Origin: Caulobacter sp.
GTDB taxonomy: Bacteria; Pseudomonadota; Alphaproteobacteria; Caulobacterales; Caulobacteraceae
Direction of reading: 5' to 3'
Assembly: GCA_029866155.1 (NCBI GenBank)
Contig: JARWZW010000018.1
Span: 31,594-95,593, forward strand
DNA: 64,000 nucleotides
Shown here piece after piece: positions 29,679 to 40,536 of this stretch. The notes beneath the pieces are model-generated. The model made no database searches, was not told the DNA's origin, and saw only the letters and a list, made by a program, of their open reading frames with translations. The first letter of the stretch is position 1, and each line of letters starts with the position of its first letter. The position numbers were made by a program, and so were the translations under genes.

Positions 29679-31433
29679 TCAGGCCTGAGCTTCCATGAGC
29701 GCCGCGAGGATCTTCTTGACCTCGGGCTTCAGGATCTTTCCGTTGGCGTTGCGCGGCAGGGTCTCATGCCAGAAGGCGATGCGGATCGGCACCTTGAAGG
29801 CCGCCAGGCGATCGGCGACGAAGGCCCTGAGTTCCTGCTCCGTGGCATGGGCGTCCGGCTTGAGGGTCACGACAGCGCCGGGCTCCTCACCCAGGGACCT
29901 GTGGGGAATGCCGACCAGGGCGGCGTCCATGACCGCCGGATGATCATAGAGAACGTTCTCCACCTCGATGCAGTAGATGTTCTCGCCGCCGCGGATGAGC
30001 ATGTCCTTTGCCCGGTCGATGATGAAACAGAACCCTTCCTCATCCAGCCGAGCCAGGTCTCCGGTCTTCACCCAGCCATCGACAAAGGTCTGGGCGGTAG
30101 CTTCCGGCTTGTTCCAGTAGCCCTTCACCACCTGAGGCCCCTTGCACCAGAGCTCGCCCACCTCGCCGACCGGCAGTTCCCGATCGCCCTCGACGGTCAT
30201 GATCTTCAGGTCGCAGACAGCAACCGGCGGACCGCAGCTGTCCGGCCTGTGTTCATAGTCTTCGCCGCCGTGGGTGGTGGCGGTGGCGCTGGTCTCGGTC
30301 ATGCCCCAGCCGTTGCCAGGAGCCGACTTCGGCCAGGTTTCCTTGATCTTGCGCACCAGTTCCGGCGCGGATGGCGCACCGCCATAGGATACGCTTTCCA
30401 GACTCGAAAGGTCGTATTTTGCCCGGGCGGGGTGTTCGATCAGCTGCCAGGCGATGGTCGGAACCCCGCCGCAATGGGTGACCTTTTCCCGCTCGATAAG
30501 CTGCATCGCCAGGTCCGGATCCCATTTGCGCATCATGACGATCTTGTGGCCCCCGAACATGGACGGGTTCAGAACAGCCATGCAGCCCGTCGCGTGAAAG
30601 AAAGGCACCGAGATCATCATCCCCTTCTGGGGCGCGGCCGGGTCCGGGGCCGGCGGCATTTCACCCCGACGCAGATACTGGCGGGCTGCGGCAGACCCGG
30701 AGGACATGATATTGGTATTGACGTTCCGATGGGTGGCCAGGGCCCCCTTGGGCTTGCCGGTCGTGCCGGAGGTATAGAAGATCGTGGCGTCGTCTTCGGG
30801 CTCAAGAGGCGTGTCAGGAAGCGCTGCATCCGGCAGCGCCGCCCAGTCTCCAGGTTCTCCGATGACTGTCTCCAGCTTGGTCACATAGGGATGGGTGACC
30901 TCGTCAACCATGCGGCTGACAAAGACATGCTGCAGGTCCGGGCAGTTGGGCAGATGCTCGGCCATACGGTCGAACCGCTCCACATCCATGATCGCGACCT
31001 TGGCGCCGGAATCGATCAGGCCGTATTCCAGTTCCGAGCCTGTCCACCAGGCGTTCAGAGGCGTGAGAATCGCGCCCAGGCTCAGGCCCGCATAAAAGGC
31101 CACTGGCCATTCAGGCAGGTTGCGCATGATGATGGCGATCCGGTCGCCCTTCCTGACGCCCTTCCCGGCCAGCACGGCTGCAAAGGCCGCCACGGCGCGA
31201 TGGAAGGCTTCGTAGGATACCCGCTCGTCCTCATGGACGAGGAAGATCTTTTCGCCATGAGCCCGCGCCACTGTCAGGGTGTCGCGCAGGGTTGGCGGCA
31301 CCCCTTTCCAGACCCGGGTCGGAATGCCGCGAATGACCACCTCTTCCATCTCGCAGGGACCCCCTGGCGCCGTCAGCAGCGCATGGGCCTGGGCGATGGA
31401 CATGGCAGGCCATCTGGTAGCGGCGTCGGACAT
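29679..31433 (-). CDS. AMP-binding acyl-CoA synthetase/ligase
   Basis: IFYTSGTTGKPKGALATHRNV, GWGMTETSATATTHG, GWVKTGDLARLDEEGF, NGKILKPEVKK. Confidence 0.96.
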   Translation of the reverse strand: MSDAATRWPAMSIAQAHALLTAPGGPCEMEEVVIRGIPTRVWKGVPPTLRDTLTVARAHGEKIFLVHEDERVSYEAFHRAVAAFAAVLAGKGVRKGDRIAIIMRNLPEWPVAFYAGLSLGAILTPLNAWWTGSELEYGLIDSGAKVAIMDVERFDRMAEHLPNCPDLQHVFVSRMVDEVTHPYVTKLETVIGEPGDWAALPDAALPDTPLEPEDDATIFYTSGTTGKPKGALATHRNVNTNIMSSGSAAARQYLRRGEMPPAPDPAAPQKGMMISVPFFHATGCMAVLNPSMFGGHKIVMMRKWDPDLAMQLIEREKVTHCGGVPTIAWQLIEHPARAKYDLSSLESVSYGGAPSAPELVRKIKETWPKSAPGNGWGMTETSATATTHGGEDYEHRPDSCGPPVAVCDLKIMTVEGDRELPVGEVGELWCKGPQVVKGYWNKPEATAQTFVDGWVKTGDLARLDEEGFCFIIDRAKDMLIRGGENIYCIEVENVLYDHPAVMDAALVGIPHRSLGEEPGAVVTLKPDAHATEQELRAFVADRLAAFKVPIRIAFWHETLPRNANGKILKPEVKKILAALMEAQA

Positions 31434-31531
31434 CGTTTTCCTCCGGAACATAAGGGGTGGCCGCGCTTCTGCGACGCGTTTCCTGGGCGGGTGAAAGCAC
31501 ACCGCCCGCCGGGATGCAAACACCCCATGGT

Positions 31532-32419
31532 TCAGGAGGAAAGCGTCAGTCGGGGAATGATGAAATCGAGGAACGCCCGGGCCTTGCCGGAGAGCGCGCG
31601 CCCTTGCCAGAGAGCCCAGAGCGGCAGGGGTGGCGCAGACCAATCCGGCAACAGCCGCACCAGCCGTCCGGACGCCAGATCCGAGGACACCAGGAAGCTT
31701 GGCACCAGGGCGGCCCCGAGGCCCGACCTCATCAGGTCAGCGATCACCTCACCGTTGGCCGTGCGCAGGGTCGGCGTCACCTCGACATCAAGGCGTTGAC
31801 GCCCGTCACTGAGGGGCCACCGGTTACCGAAGGCTGTGGACGTGAATCCCAGACAGGGAAAATCTGGCAGGTCCCGAGGTGAGGTGACCCGGCCATGCCG
31901 TTCCTCGAAATCGGAAGCCGCAATCACCATGCGGGGATAGCTTCCCAACTGCCGCCCCGTGAGGCGAGAATCCTGCTGGTCGCCCAGCCTGAAGGCCAGG
32001 TCCACCCCTTCTGCAACGAGGTCGACGCGGTCATCCCGCGCAGCCAGATCCAGACGAACCCGGGGCCATGTCGCCAGGAACTCACCCGCCGCCGGCGCAA
32101 GTTCCGCCCGAGCGAACGCAACTGATGAGGCCACCCTAAGCAGGCCCACAGGCTCCTGTCCCAGGCCACGGACGGCGGCCTCCAGGCCTTCCATTTCGCC
32201 TATAACCAGCCTGGCACGGTCACAGGCCCGTTGCCCGGCCTCGGTCAGCGCCACCCGGCGGGTTGTCCGGTTCAGCAGGCGAGCGCCAAGTTCCGTCTCG
32301 AGCGTCGCTATGGCGCGACTGACAGCCGATTGACTGACGCCGGACTCCGCAGCGACACGGCTAAAACTGCCAGTCTCGGACACGCGAATGAGGAGCCTAA
32401 GCGCCTCCAGCCGATCCAT
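31532..32419 (-). CDS. LysR family transcriptional regulator
   Basis: MDRLEALRLLIRVSETGSFSRVAAESGVSQSAVSRAIATLETELGARLLNRTTRRVALTEAG. Confidence 0.96.
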   Translation of the reverse strand: MDRLEALRLLIRVSETGSFSRVAAESGVSQSAVSRAIATLETELGARLLNRTTRRVALTEAGQRACDRARLVIGEMEGLEAAVRGLGQEPVGLLRVASSVAFARAELAPAAGEFLATWPRVRLDLAARDDRVDLVAEGVDLAFRLGDQQDSRLTGRQLGSYPRMVIAASDFEERHGRVTSPRDLPDFPCLGFTSTAFGNRWPLSDGRQRLDVEVTPTLRTANGEVIADLMRSGLGAALVPSFLVSSDLASGRLVRLLPDWSAPPLPLWALWQGRALSGKARAFLDFIIPRLTLSS

Positions 32420-32432
32420 GCTGACTCCATTT

Positions 32433-32447
32433 ATGCCTAACCTGCAT
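32433..32447. promoter_or_regulatory. Candidate LysR-box
   Basis: ATGC-CTAACCT-GCAT dyad (T-N11-A) in the 86-bp divergent gap. Confidence 0.5.
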
Positions 32448-32505
32448 ATATCATATCTTACTCCTGCGGATTATCCCAATTCAGGCCCGCGGCTATAGAG
32501 CCGTC

Positions 32506-33069
32506 ATGTCTGAATTCGCCATCCACTCCCGGGCCACGGCCCCCTTCGCCGCCAAGCCCTTCCTTGAAGAGGCCAGCGCTTCCCTCGGCTATGTTCCGGC
32601 CTTGCTGGGACAGATGGCCGAAAGCCCCCAGCTCATCGAGGCCTACTCGGTAACCTCGGCCATCTTCAGAAAATCCACCTTCACCGACGCGGAGCAACAG
32701 TTGGTCCTGCTCGCTGTGTCGGTTGAACATGACAGCCACTACTGCACTCCGGCCCACACCCGTCGGGCTCGGCAGGCCAGCCTTCCGGAGTCCGATATCC
32801 GCGCGATCCGTGACCGGAGACCGCTTCCCGACCAACGGCTCGAAACCCTTCGACAGTTCACGATCCGCATGGTGCGGGAGCGCGGCTTCCTGACCGACAG
32901 CGAGGTTGCAGGGTTCCTGGCAGCAGGGTTCACCCGCGCCCAGGCCCTGGATGTGGTCCTGGCTGTCGGCCTCAAGACCCTCAGCAATTACGTCAACCAC
33001 CTGGCGGAAACCCCGCTGGACCCGCCGCTGACCCACGATGCTCTGGTCCCAGACCACTGCGTCGCATGA
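32506..33069 (+). CDS. Carboxymuconolactone decarboxylase family protein
   Basis: 187 aa; LVLLAVSVEHDSHYCTPAHTRRARQASLPESDIRAIR. Confidence 0.9.
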   Translation: MSEFAIHSRATAPFAAKPFLEEASASLGYVPALLGQMAESPQLIEAYSVTSAIFRKSTFTDAEQQLVLLAVSVEHDSHYCTPAHTRRARQASLPESDIRAIRDRRPLPDQRLETLRQFTIRMVRERGFLTDSEVAGFLAAGFTRAQALDVVLAVGLKTLSNYVNHLAETPLDPPLTHDALVPDHCVA

Positions 33070-33083
33070 AGGAGACTAGTCAC

Positions 33084-33542
33084 ATGAAACCCGGACTGCT
33101 GTTTCTGGCGATCGCACTGGCCGCAGGGCCATTGGCAGCCCCAGGCCACGCCCTGGCGGCAAAGCCCCAGATCTATACCCAGGCTCTGTCGGACCTGGCC
33201 GCTGGCGGTCATGACGTGGTTGCCTATTTCACCGTCGGCAAGCCCACGCCAGGCGTGGACAGCTTCAAGACCGAGTGGAGAGGGGTGACCTGGAAGTTCG
33301 CCTCAGCCGCAAACCTGGCGAAGTTCAAGGCCAATCCAACTGCCTATGCGCCGCAGTATGGCGGCTATTGCGCCTGGGCCGTTTCGCAAGGCTACACGGC
33401 CAAGGGCGATCCCCGACACTGGAAGATCGTCGGCGGCAAGCTCTATCTCAACTACAGCGCCGAGGTTCAAACCAAATGGAACAAGGACGTTCCGGGCTTC
33501 ATCCGCAAGGGCGACAGCAACTGGCCGACGGTGCTGAAATGA
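33084..33542 (+). CDS. Exported YHS domain-containing protein
   Basis: Signal peptide; GGHDVVAYFTVGKPTPGVDSFKTEWRGVTWKFASAANLAKFKANPTAYAPQYGGYCAWAVSQGYTA. Confidence 0.93.
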   Translation: MKPGLLFLAIALAAGPLAAPGHALAAKPQIYTQALSDLAAGGHDVVAYFTVGKPTPGVDSFKTEWRGVTWKFASAANLAKFKANPTAYAPQYGGYCAWAVSQGYTAKGDPRHWKIVGGKLYLNYSAEVQTKWNKDVPGFIRKGDSNWPTVLK

Positions 33543-34027
33543 ACCGCCTGAAAAGCTATATCCGCTTTATCCCAGATGGCCTGGCCCTGTTCATGGCCGC
33601 CATCTTCCTGGACAGCCTGCGATTCAAGTTCACCGACCATCCCAAGACCCAAGAGATCTTCGGCCGGCTGGACGGCTGGGCGGGATCGCTCGATCTGGCC
33701 GGCCTGTTTGCCCATACCGGCCTGTTTTCCCAGTATGTGATCGGATCGATCGAGCTGCTGGCCGCAGGCCTGCTGATTGTCGGGCTGCATCCCAGGTTCA
33801 AGCATCTTCAGGCAGGCGGCGCCCTTGCCGGTCTGCTGGTCATGTCCGGCGCGGTGAGCTTCCACCTGTTTACGCCGCTTGGCATTGATCCCAACAATGA
33901 CGGGGGCGGTCTCTTCGCTGCCGCCTGCGCCAATCTGGTCTTCGCCCTCGGCCTTCTGACCGTCTTCCGTCGCCGGGAGATTGTTGACCTGGGCCACCGC
34001 GTCCTGGCGATCCTCAAGCCAGTTTGA
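33539..34027 (+). CDS. DoxX-like membrane protein
   Basis: ATG overlaps YHS stop; 4-TM DoxX-like pattern SQYVIGSIELLAAGLLIVGLHPRFKHLQAGGALAGLLVMSGAVSFHLFTPLGID. Confidence 0.8.
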   Translation: MNRLKSYIRFIPDGLALFMAAIFLDSLRFKFTDHPKTQEIFGRLDGWAGSLDLAGLFAHTGLFSQYVIGSIELLAAGLLIVGLHPRFKHLQAGGALAGLLVMSGAVSFHLFTPLGIDPNNDGGGLFAAACANLVFALGLLTVFRRREIVDLGHRVLAILKPV

Positions 34028-34048
34028 AGGCCCGGATCTCGCCGCTGA

Positions 34049-34076
34049 AAACCTCAAGGGTCCTACCCTACGGTTT
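34049..34076. terminator. Weak nested hairpin between convergent genes
   Basis: AAACC..AGGG-TCCTA-CCCT..GGTTT. Confidence 0.3.
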
Positions 34077-36726
34077 CCAGACGCTTGAGGGCCGCCTGGA
34101 GCTTGCTCCGGGCGGCCTCGGCTTCCGCCAGCCGCTCGCGGTTCTCTTCGATCACCTCCTCCTTGGCCTTGGCCAGGAAGTCAGGATTGAGCAACTTGCG
34201 ATTGGTCCGGTCGATGTCGGCGCCATAGTTGGCGATGTCCTTCGAGAGCCTCGCCTTCTCGGCCGCCAGATCAATGAAGGCGGCGACGGACAGGGCGGCT
34301 GTCGCTTCCCCGATGACGAAAGGCACGGATCCCTGGGGCGCAACGTCTGCCAGTTCCAGGGTCTCGATCCGCCCGAGGGTCTGGATGAGGTCAGCGTGCC
34401 GGCCCAGCCGCGCCGCAGTTTCCGGCGAGGCTCCCACCAGGGTCAGGGGAATTCGTGCGCCGGGCGGCACATTCATTTCCGCTCGAACCGATCGCACCTG
34501 GCTGACCAGCTCCACCACCCATCCGATTTCCGATTCTGCCGACGGATCGATCCAGTTGGGCGGCAGGTCCGGCCAGGCTTCCGTGATCAGCATTCCCTTG
34601 CGGGCCGGCCCCTCTTCGCCTGTCCGGGCCCAGAGCTCCTCGGTGACGAAAGGCATGACGGGGTGAAGCAGGACAAGGCACTGGTCCAGCACCCAGGCGG
34701 TCATGGCCTGGGTTTCGGCCTTGGCCGCCAAGTCGGATCCATTGAGGATCGGCTTGGCCAGTTCGAGGTACCAGTCACAGAATACATTCCAGACGAAGCG
34801 ATAAAGGGACCCTGCCGCGGCGTCGTAAGCGCAGTCCTCCAGAGCACGGGTGACATCCCGGGCCGTCTTGACCGTCTCGCCGCGTATCCACTGGTTCAGG
34901 GTCTGGCTGGCGACCGCAGGATCGAAACCCTCAGTTCGGACGCAGCCGTTCATCTGGCTGAAGCGGGTCGCGTTCCAGAGCTTGGTGCCGAAATTGCGAT
35001 AGCCCTCGATCCGCTGGGTGGAGAGCTTGATGTCCCGGGCCTGGCCCGACATGGCGGTCAGGGTGAAGCGAACCGCATCACAGCCATATTGGTCGATCAA
35101 GTCGAGGGGGTCCATGACGTTGCCCTTGGACTTGCTCATCTTGGCTCCGGAGGCGTCGCGGACCAGGGCGTTGATGACCACCCGCTTGAACGGAACCTCG
35201 CCAGTGAAATGCAGCCCCATCATCATCATCCGGGCGACCCAGAAGAAGATGATATCGAAGCCTGTCACCAGGGTGTGGGTCGGGTAGAACCGCTTTAGGT
35301 CCTCGGTCTGTTCTGGCCAGCCCAGGGTCGAGAAGGGCCAGAGACCGGATGAGAACCAGGTGTCCAGGACGTCTTCATCCTGGTTCAGCACAGTCGCGGC
35401 GCCATAATGAGCGTCAGCCAGCGCCTGGGCCTCGGCCTCGCTTTCGGCGACAAAGGTCTCGCCATCGGGACCGTACCAGGCCGGGATCCGATGCCCCCAC
35501 CACAGCTGGCGGCTGATACACCAGGGCTGGATATTCCGCATCCATTCAAAATAGGTCTTGTCCCAGCTACGCGGCTCGAAGACCGTCTGCCCCTCTTCGA
35601 CCGCCTTGATCGCCGGACGGGCCAGGGTTTCAGCATCGACATACCACTGGTCGGTCAGGAAGGGCTCGATGACCACGCCGCTGCGGTCGCCATGGGGCAC
35701 CTGGTGGCGGGTTTTCTCGATCTGCCGCAGCAGGCCCAGTTCCTCGAACCTGGAAACGACTTCCTTGCGCGCGACAAAGCGGTCCAACCCCTGGAGGTCG
35801 GCGGGTCCGTTCTCATTGATCCGGCCGAAGGCGTCGAGAATACTGATCGCCTCCAGGCCATGGCGCTTGCCCACCTGAAAATCGTTGAAGTCATGGGCAG
35901 GCGTAATCTTGACCGCGCCAGAGCCCTTTTCCGGGTCTGCATAGTCATCGGCCACGATGGGGATCAGCCGGCCAACAATCGGCAGACGAACCTTCTTTCC
36001 GATTAGGTCGCGATAGCGCTCGTCATCGGGATGAACCGCGACCGCAGTATCGCCCAGCATGGTCTCCGGACGGGTGGTGGCGACCACGATCTCCCCGCTG
36101 CCATCCTCCAGCGGATAGGCGAAATGCCAATACGCGCCGTCGACTTCCTTCTGTTCCACCTCAAGGTCGGAAATGGCCGTCTGGAAATGAGGGTCCCAGT
36201 TGACCAGGCGTTTGTCCCGATAGATCAGGCCCTGTTGATGGAGGGTGACAAACACCCTTCGCACCGCCGCAGACAGGCCTTCGTCCAGGGTGAAGCGTTC
36301 TCGGCTCCAGTCGCAGCTCGCGCCAAGGCGCCGAAGCTGGTTGACGATGGTTCCGCCACTCTCGGCCTTCCATTCCCAGATCTTGGCGACGAAGGCTTCC
36401 CGACCCAGGTCTCGCCGGCCGAGATTGGCGCCCTCAGCTGCGAGTTGCCGCTCCACGACCATCTGGGTCGCAATCCCGGCATGATCAGTCCCGGGCAACC
36501 AAAGGGCCGCCTTGCCCCGCATCCTCTGGAACCGGATCAGTACATCCTGCAGCGTGTTGTTCAGCGCATGGCCGATATGCAGGCTGCCAGTGACGTTGGG
36601 GGGCGGAATGACGATGCTGAAGGGTTCGGCCGCCGGATCGTCAGACGGCTTGAACGCGCCAGCAGCTTCCCAGGCCGCATAGAGGCGCGGCTCGGCAGTT
36701 TTGGGTTCGAAGGTTTTTTCGAGCAT
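34063..36726 (-). CDS. valS: Valyl-tRNA synthetase
   Basis: 887 aa; [38 protein letters not shown]. Confidence 0.98.
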   Translation of the reverse strand: MLEKTFEPKTAEPRLYAAWEAAGAFKPSDDPAAEPFSIVIPPPNVTGSLHIGHALNNTLQDVLIRFQRMRGKAALWLPGTDHAGIATQMVVERQLAAEGANLGRRDLGREAFVAKIWEWKAESGGTIVNQLRRLGASCDWSRERFTLDEGLSAAVRRVFVTLHQQGLIYRDKRLVNWDPHFQTAISDLEVEQKEVDGAYWHFAYPLEDGSGEIVVATTRPETMLGDTAVAVHPDDERYRDLIGKKVRLPIVGRLIPIVADDYADPEKGSGAVKITPAHDFNDFQVGKRHGLEAISILDAFGRINENGPADLQGLDRFVARKEVVSRFEELGLLRQIEKTRHQVPHGDRSGVVIEPFLTDQWYVDAETLARPAIKAVEEGQTVFEPRSWDKTYFEWMRNIQPWCISRQLWWGHRIPAWYGPDGETFVAESEAEAQALADAHYGAATVLNQDEDVLDTWFSSGLWPFSTLGWPEQTEDLKRFYPTHTLVTGFDIIFFWVARMMMMGLHFTGEVPFKRVVINALVRDASGAKMSKSKGNVMDPLDLIDQYGCDAVRFTLTAMSGQARDIKLSTQRIEGYRNFGTKLWNATRFSQMNGCVRTEGFDPAVASQTLNQWIRGETVKTARDVTRALEDCAYDAAAGSLYRFVWNVFCDWYLELAKPILNGSDLAAKAETQAMTAWVLDQCLVLLHPVMPFVTEELWARTGEEGPARKGMLITEAWPDLPPNWIDPSAESEIGWVVELVSQVRSVRAEMNVPPGARIPLTLVGASPETAARLGRHADLIQTLGRIETLELADVAPQGSVPFVIGEATAALSVAAFIDLAAEKARLSKDIANYGADIDRTNRKLLNPDFLAKAKEEVIEENRERLAEAEAARSKLQAALKRLETVG

Positions 36727-36916
36727 GACGGGGTCTTTGTTGAGAGGCGTGCTTACTACGCCCTCCCCGCTGCAGAAAAGCCCGGGATCACAACGACTGG
36801 CAAACAGTGGCGGGATCCCGGCGCCAGGGGGCGGAACCGAGCAGGCAGGCTTGGTTTGGGGACGGGATCCGGCCGCCCAGAAACGGTCCCGCCGACTTTG
36901 GCGAGCGCCGTCCCGG

Positions 36917-37477
36917 CTAGCCTACTCGGCCGCGCTGCAGCTTTTCGACAGCTTCTGTCACCTTGGCCTCGACAATGCGCGGCAGGTTGTCGTCGAGCCA
37001 GGTCTTGATCAGCGGCTTGAGCAGTTCACGAACCACGTCATCCAGACTGCGGCCGGGCGCCGGCATGGCCAGGGCGGCTTCAAGTCGACCGAAAGCCGAG
37101 GCCGTGGCCGCGGCGGCGACAGCACCGATAATCGGATCGTCATCCACCGGCGCAGGCGCAACATAGGCCACGGGTTGGGGCGCGGGACGCGGCGCCGGTT
37201 CCGGCGGAGGCGTCCAGGCGACAGGTTCGGGCTCCGGCGCAGTGGCGCGCATCGGCGGCTCATAGATGTCCAGATCGCCATGAGTCTCGAGCGGCGCAGA
37301 GGCTTCGATCGCCTCGGTGAGCTCCAGAACGTCCTCATCCTCGGGCTCGACCGGCGCAAGCGACACAACCGGCGCCGACTCGGCCTCGGCCGGCGGGGCG
37401 TCATCTTCCGATATAATTCGGCGGATGGAGGCCAGGATTTCCTCCATCGTCGGTTCCTGGGCAGACTGTTCGGACAT
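36917..37477 (-). CDS. popZ: PopZ/DUF2497-family polar organizing protein
   Basis: [16 protein letters not shown]-term helix, Pro/Ala/acidic linker, C-term [35 protein letters not shown]. Confidence 0.93.
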   Translation of the reverse strand: MSEQSAQEPTMEEILASIRRIISEDDAPPAEAESAPVVSLAPVEPEDEDVLELTEAIEASAPLETHGDLDIYEPPMRATAPEPEPVAWTPPPEPAPRPAPQPVAYVAPAPVDDDPIIGAVAAAATASAFGRLEAALAMPAPGRSLDDVVRELLKPLIKTWLDDNLPRIVEAKVTEAVEKLQRGRVG

Positions 37478-37592
37478 GTTAGCGCCTAGGCTGAGGGGTT
37501 CGAATCCGGCTTCAGCGACAGGTTATGCACACCCGCCGCCTCCTGCAAATACAACGGCGACTCTTACACAGAAGTTGCCGGGATTCGAAGAC

Positions 37593-39050
37593 TTATCGCG
37601 GCGCGGTCTTGACCGCTTCGTCCGGCGCAGGCCCGATCGCAGGTGCTGCAATCCTGTCAATGGCCGCAATTGCAGGCTCCCACAGGACCCGGCCGAACGA
37701 GCGGGTCTTCTTCCGGGGACCCGGATCATACAGGGGTTGGCCGGGGGTGAGATAGCGAGCCTCCAGGCGGCCGACTGCCGACAAAACCAGGGCGCTGGCC
37801 AGATACTCGTCGCGACGGGCATTGATCAGGGACAGTTCCGCAGACCGAAGTTCCTGCTGGGCGTTCAGTACATCAAGAGTGGTGCGCAGGCCGACCTGGG
37901 CCTCCTGTCGCACGCCCTCGAAGGCGATACGCGCAGCCCTGACCTGTTCTTCGTTGGCCGCCAGTCCGGCGCGGGCGCCCTGAAGCTGGTTCCAGGACTG
38001 GGAGACATCCTGCTGGGCGTTGCGGCGCGCGCCTTCGATCGCCGCAACATCTGCATTATTCTGCTGCTTCGCCTGGCGGATCGAGGAAGAGATCTGGCCA
38101 CCGAAAAAGATCGGCATGGTCACGCTGACCTGGCCCGAGATCGCCTTGTTGTAATCCTCGAAGGGCGAATTGTCGCGGGTGGCGCTGCCGCTGGCCCCGA
38201 GGGTGCTGGACAGGGTCACATTCGGGCGGGTCGCCGCCTTGGCCTGGGACACACGGGCGCGGCTGGCCTGTTCCGAGAAGTCAGCCGCCAGCAGGGCGGG
38301 ATTGTTCTGGTCAGCCATCGAAAAGGCGATCTCGACAGTTTCCGGCAAAAGTCCGGCCAGGGACGGCTCCTGCTCCAGTTCGCCCGGCGCCTGACCGACA
38401 ACCGCCTTGTAGCTGGCCCGGCTGATGGCCAGCTGGGCGCGGGCATTGGCCTGGCTGGCCCGGGCGGCGGCGAACCGAGCCTCGGCCTGTGCGACATCGG
38501 TCCTGGTGATTTCACCAACCTCGAACCGGGCACGGGCCTCGTCAAGCTGGCGCTGCAGAACCGAAACATTCTCTTCGGCAATTCGCCCCGCCTCGATATC
38601 CCGCCGAACATCCACATAGGCCTGGACCACCTGGGTCAGGATGCCGGCCTCGACGGTGCGCAGGGTCTGGCGTCCGGCCTCGATATCAGCCTGGGCGGCG
38701 GAGATCTGCGCCCGAACCCGGCCGCCGGTGTAGAGTGGCTGGCTTACCGAGAGACTGGCGCTGTTGCTGGAGTTCTCGCCAGCGGAAAAACTGAGTCCGC
38801 CATAGCTGGTGCTGGACCGCGTATAGGTTGCCGAAAGTCCGACCTCAGGCCTGTAACCCGACAGGGCTTGAACTACAGTCTCGTCCAGCGCCCGGAGATT
38901 GGCGCGCTGTTCCCGAAGTGTCGGGTTAGTCTGGTAGGCCAGTCCGATGGCCTCCGCCAAGGTCTCTGCCGAAGCAGGTCCAGCCATACCGGCCAGGAGA
39001 CCCGCACTGCAAATGGCGGCCAGCAATCCGGCCCTACGGCTTTTCAACAT
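37593..39050 (-). CDS. TolC family outer membrane channel protein
   Basis: 485 aa; signal peptide, TLAEAIGLAYQTNPTLREQRANLRALDE, paired coiled-coil/outer-membrane-factor pattern. Confidence 0.94.
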   Translation of the reverse strand: MLKSRRAGLLAAICSAGLLAGMAGPASAETLAEAIGLAYQTNPTLREQRANLRALDETVVQALSGYRPEVGLSATYTRSSTSYGGLSFSAGENSSNSASLSVSQPLYTGGRVRAQISAAQADIEAGRQTLRTVEAGILTQVVQAYVDVRRDIEAGRIAEENVSVLQRQLDEARARFEVGEITRTDVAQAEARFAAARASQANARAQLAISRASYKAVVGQAPGELEQEPSLAGLLPETVEIAFSMADQNNPALLAADFSEQASRARVSQAKAATRPNVTLSSTLGASGSATRDNSPFEDYNKAISGQVSVTMPIFFGGQISSSIRQAKQQNNADVAAIEGARRNAQQDVSQSWNQLQGARAGLAANEEQVRAARIAFEGVRQEAQVGLRTTLDVLNAQQELRSAELSLINARRDEYLASALVLSAVGRLEARYLTPGQPLYDPGPRKKTRSFGRVLWEPAIAAIDRIAAPAIGPAPDEAVKTAPR

Positions 39051-39228
39051 AGAACAATCCCCAGAGGCGGCGATGACCTTCGCAGCCCTATATGGTCGCC
39101 TGTAAGTCTGACTGCCAGTCGCGGCCAGTTAAGCTTTTTTCACGCACCGACGTTTCTGCCGGATTACAGAGTCGCCGCATCCTTGCCCAAATTACCGAAC
39201 GCCCTGTCACCAGAGCGGTGGCCGCGCC

Positions 39229-39801
39229 CTAGAAAACGAAAGAGGCCTTCGGCTCAAACCCGGACAGAACAACCGCCGAGGACTCAAACAGGGAGCGGGC
39301 GCCGACACCGTCTTGGGATCTGATATAGAGCATTGCCCGGCCAAGGGGACCGATACGGACAACAATTCCCAACCGCCCGTGTAGCGCCAGGCTGTCTTTC
39401 CAGTCCTCGGGCGGTTCGCTGACCGCGCCCTCGCTGATAACCAGGTCGTATCGGCCGGTATGGGCGACCCTGAGTGCCGCGTCGTCGAGACGCTCGACGG
39501 TCAGACCCAAGCGCTCCAGAACAGCGGCGGCATAGGGCGCCGCAATCGCAAGGGCCGTTTCACCAGCCCGGGGCTCAAGGGCCTGCAGCATCTTGGCCAC
39601 ATCACGAGGCCGCATCAGGAAACGTCCCGGTGCATATTCCACTTCAGTGTCGGCGTAGGCGCTGAAGCTCTTGCCCTCGGGCAGAAGTCGCTCACGGTCC
39701 ACATGGCGAACTGCGTCCTGGATGGCGAGATCGGTCACGTCGGCCGTGCGAATCTGGCTTTCGACCATATTATCCCGCGCAGCAGCGAAATCGGCGGCCA
39801 T
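39229..39801 (-). CDS. pcm: Protein-L-isoaspartate O-methyltransferase-like protein
   Basis: MAADFAAARDNMVESQIRTADVTDLAIQDAVRHVDRERLLP; GETALAIAAPYAAAVLERLGLTVERLD. Confidence 0.85.
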   Translation of the reverse strand: MAADFAAARDNMVESQIRTADVTDLAIQDAVRHVDRERLLPEGKSFSAYADTEVEYAPGRFLMRPRDVAKMLQALEPRAGETALAIAAPYAAAVLERLGLTVERLDDAALRVAHTGRYDLVISEGAVSEPPEDWKDSLALHGRLGIVVRIGPLGRAMLYIRSQDGVGARSLFESSAVVLSGFEPKASFVF

Positions 39802-39948
39802 TGGAATCCCTGCCCAGCAAAACGAATAGAGCGGCTTATAGGTCCGGCCCACCCACGAGGCAATGCGATGCTGCGAGGCATTGCCCCGCAGCACGGCCTC
39901 TGCTAGCCAAGCCCCTCCCCGGCGCGCCGCCAGCGCCGGTGGGTGTGA

Positions 39949-40022
39949 GGCCTGGTGGCGGAGTGGTTACGCAGAGGACTGCAAATCCTTGCACCCCGGT
40001 TCGATTCCGGGCCAGGCCTCCA
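39949..40022 (+). tRNA. tRNA-Cys (GCA), CCA encoded
   Basis: GGCCTGG acceptor / CCAGGCC; anticodon loop ACTGCAAAT; CCCGG-TTCGATT-CCGGG T-arm; ends TCCA. Confidence 0.95.
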
Positions 40023-40536
40023 AACTTTTCAATGACTTATCCGAAGCGGCCACTCCCCTGACAAGTGGCGACTATCGGCTGCTCTGTCCTCGAGGATTTC
40101 CCGGCTGGATTCGCCGCCCCCCGCTGAGAGCCAGGGTCGCCGTCCAAGTCAGTCTGGCGTGCCTCCTGTTCGGCCTCTGCTGCAGTCTATCCGCCGTCGG
40201 CGCCAGGGAGACCGATTGAAGCGGCCGATAGATCGCGTGCGGGCCAGGGCCCTGTCGCAGTGGCCAGAACAGCGGCGCAAAGGGGATGCCCTGCCGGCCA
40301 TGCGCAGACGTTGCCCGGCACAGCAGGGATCCCGCCTGGAGTGACGGAGTAGCGCCGACTGAACCGAGGCTCGCCCGTCACGGAAGGCATTGTCCGCGCC
40401 TGGACGCGCTGAGGTCCAGAAGGCGCAAGCAGCCGCTGGCAGATCAGCCGATCGCCACGGTAGCATGAGGTCGCGCATTCGGAATTCTGGTTGCGCTTCG
40501 CGCCAAACCCAAACCAGACTGCCTAGGGTAGGCGCT

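Noticed and set aside
29766-31799. 677-aa plus-strand ORF
   Set aside because: Antisense to the AMP-binding acyl-CoA synthetase; no recognisable domain
34024-35298. 424-aa plus-strand ORF
   Set aside because: Antisense to valS
37317-39323. 668-aa plus-strand ORF
   Set aside because: Antisense to popZ and tolC family genes; spurious high-GC frame
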